The notes beneath the pieces are model-generated. The model had not been told where the DNA came from. It ran no database searches and was given only the letters and a program-made list of their open reading frames with translations. 64,000 nucleotides of DNA from Cinclus cinclus (lineage: Eukaryota > Chordata > Aves > Passeriformes > Cinclidae): NCBI RefSeq assembly GCF_963662255.1, contig NC_085047.1, positions 48,143,006 to 48,207,005 of the forward strand, in the 5' to 3' direction. Of this stretch, positions 52,322 through 64,000 are shown piece after piece. The translations under genes and the position numbers were made by a program. Each line of letters starts with the position of its first letter. Position 1 is the first letter of the stretch.

Positions 52322-55300
52322 TTATTATGACTGTCTCCCAGCAAACACATTCCAGTACATGCTGTAAAAAATAATGTAATCTTGGTAACAGAAGACTTCC
52401 CTGCAGCATCTGCTATGAGCTGCTGGCCGAGGAAGGGGAAGAGACTGCACAGTTCTGGCATGCACGAAGGGGTGTGTAGTCTAGTGAACTGCAGATTAGT
52501 GAGGCTTGACTGTTATCTTAATTTACAGCCCATATAGTTCATGTTAACTCTACACACATTTTTAGCTATATTAGCGGCTTAGTTTGACCCAGATAATTTT
52601 ATTGGTTATTTGCCATTTCTCTCTGACAAGTTATTACTGACTTCCCATTCTAGCTCCCTACAGCAAGACCTGAAGCCCTGTCAAGGAATAGAAAACGTCA
52701 ACAGACTTCTCAGCAGTGCTCAGAGCAGCTCAGGCTCCCGCTCGCCAGCTTTAAATTGCTACTAGGCAATCATTAAAGGAACAGCAGCTTCTATGCAAGC
52801 TGTGATTATGGTGTTATAAAAAGCAGCAATGAGAGCCAAATCTAATTCAGGAAAATCATCACTTCATCTGAATATCCAAACCCGTCTCGCTTTGGTCAGT
52901 GCAGAGAGCTGCTCAGGAAGCCCTTTTCTGATCAACCCTCAGTAGTTAAGTCTGGACAGTCACGCAGAAATCCCCCATTCCTTCTGCTCCGATACCCTGT
53001 CTAGTTGATAACATTTTCACACAGCACTTTCAAAGGCTGCTGTTACTGCTCCGTGCATTTGCCCTAATGAACAAGGAATTCTGTTGATGCAGAGCAGCTG
53101 TCATTCTCCTTCTGCTAACACAGCACCCAAATACACCTCATCATTGCTCATCAAGACTCCAACACCCAGTCTACTGCACATTACAATACATTAATTCCTG
53201 TAATGACTCCAAAGAACAAGAAGAATGCCAGGTCTTGACCTGGGTGGGTTCTACAGAATTAACTCAGCTAGAGATTAAGGCCATACAGTGATGATAAAGT
53301 CTGACCCACTAGCCCCAGTGTCACATACTGTATAGCCCTGTGACAAATCCCATGTGCAATTCCCATTGAGCTGACAACCAACACACGTACTCCAGCCTAA
53401 GCCACCATTCACTCTAGGGAGGGTTTTTGTTTGTGACACACACTGACCTCAATTTACAGGGAGGTCACAATGATACAGCCCATAGTCTACACTAATAAAA
53501 TAAATCACATCAGATGGCAGCTGCTCCTCCCCAGCATCTTTCATTATGTTCTGTAAAATTTTGTTGCCCTAACTTCAGAACAGAAAAAACTCCAGGATCC
53601 CTTCTATTCCCTGCTTAACACATTTACTTGCTATTCTTCATTATCCAAAGGCTTTTAAAAGTTTTTTTTTTCCCCTGCAGCCTCATGAAAAGCCTCAAAA
53701 TTGTTTACATGCCAATGTTTGGTGTGTAGCTTAGAGTACAAAGACTAAGCTGATCTCATTTTGCCTTGGTGGGAAGTTAATTTTCCTTGTGTTTTTACAA
53801 AAGGAAGAAACAATTAGCGGTTCTGAGGAGAGGCTTACACCACACATTTCCTAAACAGATTTGGTTTCTAAATAAAAGGATGTGTTTAACAGGTTATATC
53901 AGCATTAAGATTCAAAATCTCCTGGGATCAGGTTTACTCCCCCGTTATTTATTCTCTGCACTAGTATTTGTGCCTTTAAACAAAATTCCCCTCCCAGAAA
54001 GTACATATATCCACACTTGGCCCCTTGACATTCATGCCTATGGCAAAATTATCTGCACGTTTTCCTTATTGCATAATTGTCTCATTAGCACTCCAGAAAG
54101 TAGGTGATGACTTTTCCCTCTGTGCCATCAGCCTAATCCAAGACCAATCCTGACTGGTGCTGCAGGAGCAAAATTTGCCTTTTCTAAAATAGAAGGGGAC
54201 TCCGAACCTCTGAGGCAGCACTGGAAATTGAATTACAGCACTTGAGCGCTGGCATTTACTGGCAACCCTTAAGGAAGATTAAACCAGTAGGCCAGGCTGG
54301 AGCTTTCCTTTCCTAAACATAAACATTCATATTCAAACTGCTTTTGGATATATTTAAATCAATAAAAAGTTCTGGATGATGGTCAGTAGAGCAAAAAACA
54401 ACGCCAACTTTTTAAATACACAGATGTAGTATATACATTAACCACAAAGCCTGGCTTAAACACAGCACTATTTACTTTGTACTGTTCAGAAACGTGGCTT
54501 GGTGACTAAAATTAATAGAACTTGTCTGGAGGACAGCATAAGCTTTCTAAGAGCTCTTTCAGCTTTAACTTATGCCCCAGTTTTTGCCCTTTTTTTTTTT
54601 TTTTCATTCAAAATTCCAATCTATGCAGCAGCACGCCTGTCCCAGTGGCACAGCAAGGCCATGGAGCCAGCACTCCTTCCAGGGCTCATAGGTCTGAGTG
54701 TTTTGGGAAGCCTGTTGATGGATCAGATCTAGAAGAGGGACTGCTTTGGCTGAACAAACAAACAGCAGGTCTTCTCTTCACAGTGGCCAGCCCTGTGTGT
54801 GTCCATGTGTGTGCACGCACCTGTGTAATCCCTTCCTGCCCTCCCCTGCAAACCTCCCTTACCTAGCCAGGGGAGGGTTACACTATCAGCCTCCTATGCA
54901 GGTGCACATCTTATCAACATATCTGACAAGATGGTACTTTTAAACTAAAATTCCCACTGTTTTGTTCTGCTATTAAACTGGGAATGGGGTCATGGAGGGA
55001 AGTCCCAGACTACATCTAAAGTGCACATCCAAATACTTCATGAAGCATTATGAGGAGGCTCCTAGTTGAATTCACCTTTGTGTACAATGCCATGCACTCA
55101 AGACAGCTGCCCTGCCAAGCTCTGACTTCCACATCCTGGCTGTGTGAGTAAGCTATTAGTTGGGTTTCAGAAAGCTAAGATAGAACCCTAATAAATCCTG
55201 TAAGAGGGCAAGAAATATTCTTAGTAATTGATTGCTACCTTGTGCTATTCTGTCATAAGAAGGCAAATAAGCATTTTTAGCTACAAACTGTGTTGCAAAC

Positions 55301-55813
55301 AAAAATGTTACGCCAAATGTTCTGTTGAAAATTTCAGCCGAATTAGTAAGCAGTGAATACAAGAAGGAGTAAAGTCTGCATGCAGCTGTGTGCACTTGGT
55401 CTGTGTGTAACAAAAAAAGGAAATCTCAGCACCCCACTCCAATTAAGCAAAGGCTGATTTCTCATGGAACAGAAATTTTCTACTTTTCCCCCAGACCAAC
55501 CTTATGCCAATGTTTTAAATAGTGGTAAAACATTGTTTTTAATTTCACACCTCACATAGCACAGTCAAATGCTTCATAACAACATAAACAAAACTTTAGG
55601 CAGAGCTTTGCGACTGAAGTCAAACAATGATTTCCCCCCCACGATATGCACTCAAGGTTTGCAGGGAGAATACAGAAACTTGTTGGCTAAGGCCACAGAA
55701 ATGAGTTCTCTGGTGTTTTGGCTGCTGCTGCCAAACCTAGTCAAGAATGTGTTAACAGTGGATGCATTGATCCAAAACCCATTATTCCCACCACCCATCA
55801 AGTAAAGAATAAT

Positions 55814-55911
55814 TTACTCAATTTCTGTTCTCCTTTTGGTTGTATCGTAGGATCGAACAACTTGTGACTGGGAAACAACACCATGTTCTTCTTGAGAAAA
55901 TGCATACCCAT
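55814..55911 (-). CDS. ATP8A2: ATP8A2 terminal coding exon
   Basis: The acceptor is tggtttttcag on the - strand. The exon completes His, then encodes [20 protein letters not shown] and [11 protein letters not shown], with stop TAA at 55816-55814. The frame from the previous exon is kept exactly. Confidence 0.93.
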
Positions 55912-58900
55912 CTGAAAAACCAAAAGAAGAAAAAAGAAATCCGTCACTGGAGTTGAGCTCAAGAGCACAGACCACTTTTAGGAACAGTTAGGCATCACTG
56001 AAGTTACATGATTGAGACTGCAACCATCTTAATTTCTGTGCTGTGCTTCTGATTCATAGAGCTGCACACTGCATTGCCCATGTGGCACAGAAAGGGTGTC
56101 TGCTGCCAGCTCTGTCCCTCTGCTCCCCTCCCCAGGCCAGGTCAGTGTACACAGTCACCAACGCCCTTCTGAGTTAACCTAATACGCTACAGATTGATTT
56201 GAATATACTCCCATAGTACTCCCATTGTGGCAGAGCTGCTTTAAAGACTTAACAGAGAAGTAGAAATTTGCATTTTGGCTTGACTCCTCTGTAGTCTGCT
56301 TGATACAAGCAGTTTCTCTGGAGAAAGATGGGAATGTCTAGCCCACAACCAGATTTTTCTCACATCTTCCTCTTAATTCCCCTCAGGACTTTTTTTTAAC
56401 AAATTTTCAAGTGGCACCTGACAAATGTCACCATAAAACTCTTGATTCTCTCAGCCAGTCATTTATATTTTGCACAGAGCAAACACACATTCTGGAAGTG
56501 TCTATTTTCTTAATCCTGCTAGCTAGCACAATCCTGTGGTCTCCCTAGAAACTCCTCAGATGAAAATAACCACGTGTCTGATTTCTTTTGAAGTACTGTG
56601 GACAGGCAAGTGACATTTCTGATAGCATCTGCAGAACACCACAATGCTGGTAAAACAGTCACAAAAAGCTAATGGGCCAACATGATGAAATAGCAGACAG
56701 ACTTGCAGATGTGTTGTCCCCACAGAAAATTCTGAATGGAAAACTACAGCAAAGGACAGGAGATTTTTTGACACCTGGACACAACAGGGAAATAACAGGA
56801 AATCTTTGCCAGTAAGTGGAGAAAATTCAAACTGAAATACAGTCACATTGCTCCAGTCACATGTCTCTCATGGAAGTGATTGCAGGACAGCAGGAACCTC
56901 GATTTGACTACATGACAAATCATCCCAGAATCTCATTTTATTTTCCCTGAGTGATTCCATGCCAATACACATACTGCTATAGGGGCACAGGTTCGTTTTT
57001 CCTGCCTGTAGCTGAAGGTTCACAGAATAAATTCATAAAGTGCAAACAGTCTTTTGGAAAAAAGTATGTCCATACTGGATCATTGCAACGGAACTGCGAT
57101 GCACAAAACCGGCTTTCATTATGAAAAGGGTGGATTCACCCTTGAACAAACACCTCCAGTGGGTTTGTTCCATGTGAAGGGCCAGCATCCTGTTAGCTTT
57201 TTTGACTAAATTCTCCATGGATAAGTCAACTTGGTCAAAGACCACAAGCTTAAGCCCTAGAAGACTGAAGCCCATGCTCCTTTACCTGATTTGCATCGAG
57301 GTCGCTTTGCCGTATTCACTTATCCATAAGATCATCTAGCGTAGTGGAGTCTTCAACTGCCATAACTACTGCAAATCCAGCACTGACCACACAAGCCAGT
57401 CCTGGGTGTCATCTTCCCATGACCTGCTTATTCCCAGTGCTAGCACAGGCCTGCAGACAGCCAGGCAGCCCAATCACTCCACAACGCCAATGCAAAATTC
57501 AGTCATAGGAACCTGTTCACCCCCTCACACACCAATAGGAAACACTGTAATACAGCAACAAATTTCAGGCTAAGGTGATGTGTGATTAAGAATACCAGGG
57601 GTATCCTGACATCTTCATGTCCTTCATCCATCCTGGAATATCAGCAACGAGGGTTTTGTGCCTGTATCATGGGAAAGGCTGTGACCCCCAAGCTTCTCAG
57701 CTAAACCTCAACATTTGGCAGTTCATTTAAGACCTTTCCTGTAGATTTCTATACAGGAAGATGAGTTCATATTACATTTTTCTATTCACATTACAATCAA
57801 AATTGAACTTCAAGCTGTTCAGGCAGCTGACTGTGCCTTGTGGAATCAAAATTCTGCAAATGCTTGAGTCCCATCCACATTCCCCAAGCAGCTCAACATT
57901 TCCACTGTTTCCAGACCCCATCCAAAAACAATGAAAGTTTCCATCTGTCAGTTACTAGGGAACTTTCCGGAAGTTTGAACTTTTCCCCCAACTCCAGTTT
58001 TAAAACCACACCTATGAGCCTGCCTTGGGAACAAGGCCCTCATTGTTCAGCTGTCCTGCAGCAGCCCAAGGAAGGAGCACATTTCTTTGGAGATTTCTGG
58101 GCACTGCCTACTCAGAGAAGGAAGGACCTTTATACTCCATGATTTTCTATTAATGGAGGAAAGGGGCACTTCTGAATATCTGTCAGTGGGGCTTACTTGT
58201 TAAGAAGAGATTCATGTTCTCATCAAATCTAAGGTTTCACTAATACCAGATATTATCAGGCAATCTACTGAATTTTAATAGCATCCTGTTGGGTTTTGGA
58301 TTTTCGTAAAACTTTGATATTCTATGGGTAGCTCTGAATCTAGTCTCCCATTAGGTCTCTAATTTAATGGACTCTTTTTCTGCTCATTGCAATGGCTCTT
58401 CTGGTCTGTGCAATGCTGGACTACAGCAACCATCTCCATGGGTGTGCCTTGAATGCAGACAGCAACGCTGTGCAAGCTCAACAGCACTCTCATGGGCAAC
58501 AGCTTCCAAGACCAGGAGCAGAAAGGGTCCAGACAGCTCTTTTTATTCCAGAAGACCTCCTCATGGAAGGAGTGCTTACAGTTTTAGTCACTTCAGGGAT
58601 TTATTTTAGAGGCCTTCTACTCCTTGCACTCTCCTCTGATACACCCAAATTCTCTGTCCCAGGATTAGTTTAGGTCAGCCAGCAAGAAGGCAGTTGTCAC
58701 TGGTGGACCATCAGAACCCTCACCTGCTGCAGCATTTCATTAGTTCATCCTGCAGTGGTATTGTGGTTTAGTACAGTCCAGAATATAAAATGCATTCTTT
58801 TGTTTGACTTTGGATAAAAATGCCCAGATTCAAATCCACCAAAACTTTTAGGGAGTTGAGGAGATGTGAGGAATTTTTTTTTAAATCTCTTTTAGAAAAT

Positions 58901-61900
58901 ATTGCTTCTTAGACAGCAAAACTCTGTGACATAATGAAAATCAACATTGTGGTATCACTTGACCAGCCAAATTCTGCCTCAGGCAAAACATTTGGTTCTG
59001 CAGAGTTTTTAAGGAGATTTCTGTGATTTTGAACTGTGATGTCACAGCTCACATTCACCAGTTAAAAAGTGAATGCTAAGTCAGCTTTGACTTCTCCAGC
59101 AACCATCTTCTATTTAACCTGGGAAAGAGAAAGCTGCCTAAGATATTGAACAGTTTGACTAATGCTTACAGAAGTAATTAATTTCTCCTCTGATAAACCC
59201 TGTCTGTTCTTTCTAAAGAACTCAAGGGGAATTCCTGACAAATGGTCCCATCTCTTTAGTCTCAGATACCAACTTACTGGTATTTGTAGAAAACAGTCAG
59301 ATGCCACAGCATCAAATTCTAAACCAATTATTCTTATTTCTTTTTCCTAAAATGATATTAAGAGATTGCAACTCCAGTTAGCAGTCAACAAACATGTAGC
59401 TTGTAAAAAATACACAATGTATATTATATTTCAAACACATGCAAGATAAGAGGAAAAAGAACTTTAAAAGCATCTCAAGTAGCTCCCCTGTTGTTTTTCA
59501 AATAAAAATGCACTAGCAAAAGAGTGAAAGGAAGAAGGTGTCTGCTACTGAAGAATAAATGGTGGGATTAGAGCCCTCAGCATGAACACATTATTATTAT
59601 TTATTATTTGTCAGCCCCCATACTGTGAAACGAACCTCAGATGACAGGTGCTTTTTCTCCACTGATTAATAAGGTGCACACCATATGCTCTGCATTCAGA
59701 TTTACACTATGAAATCACCGTATTCTGTCAAAGGAAGAAGGATTTTCTTTGCTAGCATAGGAAGCCTGGGCCAAGTGCAGTAATCCTCACTCAAGCACAG
59801 CTATTGGCGTTTCATGGGGAGTTCTGCCAAAGCCGTGCTTAACGGGAGCAGGACTCAGCTCTGTTCTTTAAGATCACATTGAGACAACTGAGAACTGAAC
59901 AGCAGCAAGGACATTACAGGAGGGAAACCACTCTAGGGGGATGCTGTGGAACTTTCCATATGGATGGAGGGTACTCTTCCCATCCTCCAGGGGCACAGGT
60001 GATACAGGTCAGTCATGTAGGAGGAAAGGGGAGGTCAAGAGCCATCTTTTATATCTACAGAGTTTGTCTAAAGGAGGTGCTGCTCTCACAAAGTCACAGC
60101 AATAAAAAAGACAAAAATCTGGATGGAGACTTGGAGAAAACCTCACTGCCAGCAAACCATCTGAGAGAGAGTTTTTGGAAATTGTTATTGGTCCTTCCCT
60201 CAAGGGTGAGCCACACAGCAAGCTAAAGGGAAGGGTCCAGAGACATGTCTGAGAGGAGCCTGGTCATTCTTAAGAGATTTCAGAAAGCAGATGGCAATGA
60301 TGAATGACCAATTTCATCAGGCACCTTCACCAGGAGGTGAACACAGCCTGGGGAGCAGTGTTGTCAGCACTGCCTACAAGATTGCACCGAGATGGCTTTA
60401 TGTTAGCACCTGGGTTTGACAACCTTCTGCAACTCTTCCACTAAAACCTCCTGACAATGCCATCCAAACAGGACCTTCACATTGCCTTTTTTTTTTTAAG
60501 TTTTAATAAATTTCCCAGAAGTTATACTGGTAGAAAGGAACCATGTGATCTTTGACAGTACAGCCAGTCGACAGATTTCTTTCATGCTTCTAATAGCTCT
60601 GTGCAATTCAGGAACACAAAAACTAAGAGCAAGGAAAACAGCCATGAGGGTTTTACTTTAAGTACATACCCTTCCAAATGGAACGGGGCTACTCTCCAAG
60701 GCAGCCTCTCTGAGCCAGTTTCTTCAATGAGAGGAGGTGTTTGAGAGACTAATCCTGGCTGGCACTCCCATGGCACTGGCTGTGTGGCTCTCTTGCCCAC
60801 TTTGGGGGCTGGATCTGCAAGAGCCTCGTGCTGTATGGGAGCACCCCAGCCATACATCATGCCTTAAGGCCTTGTGCTGTGCTAATGCTTTTGGAGAAGG
60901 GCTGGCTCACCAACAGAGAGCTAAGGAAACACACAGAGTGAGCTTCTGCCCCTTGTATAGGGCTGTGTAACCTTACCTCAGCCAGCTCTTTCCTCCCACC
61001 ATTGACTACCAGTAGTAGCCCAGAAACTCCCTGTGAGATTTTTCTCCTTTCCATGTGACTGGAAACAAAGCTGTTTAGGCATTGCTTCCTCCCAAAACAT
61101 TTGGAAATGGTTGCTGTCAAAAATAAAGTAATTTCCAACCCAGGACAGCATCTTTACAATCTGTGCTAGGAAATTTAATCCCATTTTCATTCCTTGTTGG
61201 GACCAAGGCAATTAATTTGCTTAAGCCTTTGTCAGCTGTAACTAAACAAACCATTTTCCTGCTTTATGTGTAAGCAACAGAATCTGAGTGGAAGTCACAA
61301 AAGCAATTTTTGGTCTTCACAGCCTGGGAACTTAGGGCCTGGTGGAAACTTATGAACAGTTCAAGACTTCAAACAGAGTACTTGCAGTGTGATTTAAGAT
61401 ACTAGCATGTCAAGGCTACTGCCCTATTCATCAACTCTTTGCTTTGAAGATTTCTAGCATTTAGTAAACAGTTGTACAATTTAGGGTTGCAAAAACAGCA
61501 CATATGTTCCCTGGATTTCACATGGCCTTGTACATGTAGCAGCTATGAAACACTGGAAAATAATCTTCGACAAGAGATTACAGAAGTCATGGGTATATCA
61601 CAAAAATCATCTTTCCATCCTAACAGTTTTACAGTCAAAATTTATGTTCATGTGAAAAACACATTGCTGATTGTAACCTGTCCTGACTGGCCTGACTCAT
61701 TTAGCACTTAATCATTTGCATTTATAGGGAAGCTGGTTATCCAAATTAGGGTTTATTTCAATCTCATTTTTCTTTCCCAATAGCTGTTCACCTACTAACA
61801 ATCTGATGATGTGTTCTTTGAGACTAAAAGCACATATTAACTCTGACTAGTTACCTCTGGTGTATCTCCTTTCTGCACTGCTTCACAGGTTTCACAGACT

Positions 61901-63347
61901 GTGGTAAGTCTCCACAGCGGACTATTCTGACAGCCATTTATTTGTGCATTTTACTGATTTCTTCTGCCAGTCATTGCTTTTGGAATTTCCTCAAAGAGTG
62001 CGGTTGCATGTCCAAAGCCATGTTGCTATCAGCATCCCTGGCTCCTTTATACAAAGGATTAAATCCTTGCAGAAATACAGTCCACAGGGCTGCTCTGCTC
62101 ACTGGCCCCTCTTCCCAGATGTAATGGGATCGATCACCAAAGACCCTACATCCCTTGACAGTGATGGCAACCTTTCAATGCCTCTGCTAGGGACAAAGAC
62201 TTCCAGATCCATCACTGTCCCACCCCTTCTAGTCACATTTCCTATGGAAAACAAGAATACCTCAGGTATTATTCCAGCCCTGCCTCCATGACCTGAGCCA
62301 TTAACAGTTCTGCTGCAGAACGAGACACAGCCAGCCATGAGGTTTGGCTCCTCTGTGATTCTCAAGCAGTCAGGCATGTCACTTCCTATTGCAATGGCAA
62401 TACAAACCCCAAATCCTGAGTGTCTGCCCCTTGCCCTGTGTGCAGCAGTACTGCACACTAAGGGAGTTATTTTTGTTAGTAAATAAACCTATTGTTACCA
62501 CCAGTTTCATCACAAGAGAGACTGTATTTTCTCACCAGGAAGGGCTGACTGGGTACCTCAAGACGGCTTACTCCTTCAGTGCATCTGGTCTATAGAGCTG
62601 CTAGAGATGATTTTAAATACTGTGGAAGCCTTTAAAACACTGACAGAAAACCCATCAGGTCCAGCAGACACGGGAAGACAAAGGAATGGATGACTTCTAC
62701 ATCAACAAGAAATGCCATTTATTTGAAGCAGCAGCAGTAGCCAGTTGTGACACTGCTTGTCTTCTCCCAGCAATGGACAAAGAGGGAGAGGAGAGAAGCA
62801 GCCCTGCAGGCCATGGCTTTCCTCACCAGCAACACGCAGAACCCTAATGGCATCCCTGAAACGTCACTGTATTCTCAGCTATCCACAGCTAATATGACAT
62901 TTCATACAGAAATAATTTCTATTAAAGCTAGGCTCTATCACAACATTTATTTTATGCAGAGTTTTTGATTTTGATACTGTTCTTAAGACTATCAGAATTC
63001 TACCTTTAGAGAACCTGCACACTGGGATTTTATCATTTGGGCCTGTTGATTAGATCCTAGGGAATTAACCACATTTGAGCTCCCCTTGCCTAGGGCTAGA
63101 TACACTAATTCCACTTCCAAATGTACGTGTCTTGCTTGGCAGCTCAGCCTCAGTGCTAGATTATCTCTACCTACAATTTAATTAGAAAATAATCATCCTT
63201 CACTTCCCCCACGTGGGGCTGTGAGACACACGGGCAGATGTGAGCTGCTACTTACGTGATACACTTTGCTGGACAGAATGAGCACGGAAAAGGCTCGGAG
63301 GAGTTTTCCTGCCGAGCCTTTTTAACAAATGGTCACGTTCGTTCACG
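55814..63347 (-). CDS. ATP8A2: Phospholipid-transporting P4-ATPase 8A2, C-terminal two exons
   Basis: ATP8A2 flips phosphatidylserine and phosphatidylethanolamine to the cytosolic leaflet with a CDC50A subunit, notably in photoreceptors and neurons (known). The visible CDS joins 63347-63256 and 55911-55814 on the - strand, encoding the last 62 residues or so of the cytosolic tail. It reads [50 protein letters not shown] and [11 protein letters not shown]. The GYAFS motif takes part in C-terminal autoinhibition of ATP8A flippases. LGRKTPP and SLQQ-like positions favour ATP8A2 over ATP8A1, as does synteny. The last residues differ from the lysine-rich human end as I recall it. All catalytic and membrane domains are outside the window. 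Confidence 0.92.
55912..63255 (-). other. ATP8A2 last intron
   Basis: This is a 7.3 kb intron. Overlapping + and - strand open frames at 61944-62458 are the longest feature. I recognise no protein, RNA gene or repeat family within it. Confidence 0.75.
63256..63347 (-). CDS. ATP8A2: ATP8A2 penultimate coding exon
   Basis: The exon is 92 bases, with acceptor ctcccttag and donor gtaagt on the - strand. It starts with the last base of a codon and ends with the first base of the His codon. It encodes [20 protein letters not shown], then [10 protein letters not shown]. Confidence 0.93.
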
Positions 63348-64000
63348 CTAAGGGAGACACAAAGAGAGAAAACACACCAGTGAGTAACCAGGTAATTTCA
63401 AGGTAAAAGTCAACTGTATCTAAAGTACTTGGCAGCTTTGACTTTGGCAGTACTAAATGCGGTTGTAGCATGAAAAAGAATTTTCTCTTTCTTTAATCTG
63501 CACATTATCAAAAGAACTCCTCCTTTCTAAGGACACTTAGTATAAGTCTACTTTTGGTCAATTCATCCCTAATATCACCATCATTGTGATTTCTGAATGC
63601 CTGATGCCTCTAAATTATTACAAATCATATCAGAAGTCTGACATCGAGTGATATGGAACATTAAGAAGATTTCTCTTTAGTACTATGCACATGAATCACA
63701 GCATCCACAAACTACCTTAGAGAGAAGGAGCAAAGCATTGTAGCTTAGCATAAGGCTTCTATCACACCTGCAAAATGGCCTGAAGCAACCAAAGGTAGAA
63801 CCCATAGTTAATTCTGCCCTCTAAAGAATGCTCTCATTTTAACCTCCCATATGGACAGAAAATTTTGCTAGCCAGTTTCTTTTATTAAAAACCTCTTTGG
63901 TTTACACAGTTCTTGTCAGAGGCCTGAAAAATTTATTGCCGAATTTACAAAAAGTGAAAATACAAACTTTAGGTGAAAAACATAGTATGATTACAACAGG
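63348..64000 (-). other. ATP8A2 intron (3' part)
   Basis: This is AT-rich intronic sequence upstream (in gene sense) of the penultimate exon. I looked for the preceding KTLLEEVQELE-type exon of the family and did not see it, so it lies beyond the window. Confidence 0.7.

Larger units (their letters stand above)
49510..55813 (-). other. ATP8A2: ATP8A2 3' UTR (inferred)
   Basis: No other - strand exon structure intervenes between the stop and the best distal poly(A) signal near 49528. The stretch includes the duplicated 40-base unit at 52242-52321. Several shorter 3' ends are possible, since TTTATT (AATAAA on the - strand) recurs. Confidence 0.5.
49510..64000 (-). other. ATP8A2: ATP8A2 gene, 3' end (transcribed region)
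   Basis: The two last coding exons (63347-63256 and 55911-55814), the 7.3 kb intron between them, and an inferred 6.3 kb 3' UTR lie on the - strand. The gene body and its 5' end are beyond position 64000. The 3' UTR length is similar to what I recall for mammalian ATP8A2. Confidence 0.8.

Noticed and set aside
62747..62968. Small protein gene in the ATP8A2 intron
   Set aside because: The 73-codon frame has no splice or promoter context and no recognisable homology.

Overview
This is a vertebrate nuclear genome window, almost certainly from a bird and probably a passerine. It holds split genes with GT-AG introns, several degraded CR1 LINE copies (the dominant avian retrotransposon) and a tRNA-Ile-headed, CR1-tailed SINE of the TguSINE1 type known from passerines. 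The gene set matches the block on human 13q12. There is no bacterial, viral or plasmid content, and most open frames over 60 codons here are chance frames in introns and UTRs.

Layout. (1) Positions 1-25,450 hold the 3' two-thirds of NUP58 (NUPL1) on the + strand. Ten coding exons are visible (677-701 to 23476-23645), followed by a 1.8 kb 3' UTR with poly(A) signals at 25214 and 25421. The 5' exons lie before the window. The 5.85 kb intron after exon 9250-9451 contains a coding-like, phase-matched exon with its own stop (12188-12387). A cluster of three AATAAA signals near 14771-14790 follows, so an alternative C-terminus without the last FG repeats is likely. (2) Positions 25,450-36,500 are intergenic, with a broken CR1 LINE (27437-28485), simple repeats and a GGGAT/GGGGT minisatellite (34791-34910). 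(3) Positions 36,530-42,540 hold SHISA2 on the + strand: a very GC-rich CpG-island promoter with a TATA-like box and an NRF1-type palindrome, two upstream ORFs, two coding exons (37176-37470 and 39562-40115) and a 2.4 kb 3' UTR. The passerine-type SINE sits in its intron. (4) Positions 42,540-49,510 are intergenic, with one CR1 fragment on the - strand. (5) Positions 49,510-64,000 hold the 3' end of ATP8A2 on the - strand: the last two coding exons (63347-63256 and 55911-55814) and an inferred 6.3 kb 3' UTR.

The three genes are not an operon. NUP58 is part of the Nup62-Nup58-Nup54 central-channel complex of the nuclear pore. SHISA2 is an endoplasmic-reticulum single-pass protein that holds back Frizzled and FGF receptors. 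ATP8A2 is a phosphatidylserine/phosphatidylethanolamine flippase. SHISA2 and ATP8A2 are convergent, as I recall them in human, but the pair appears flipped relative to NUP58.

I found no convincing new biological system. The points most worth checking are the alternative NUP58 terminal exon, the order and orientation of the SHISA2-ATP8A2 pair, the SINE as a lineage marker, and an unexplained ORF cluster in a NUP58 intron.
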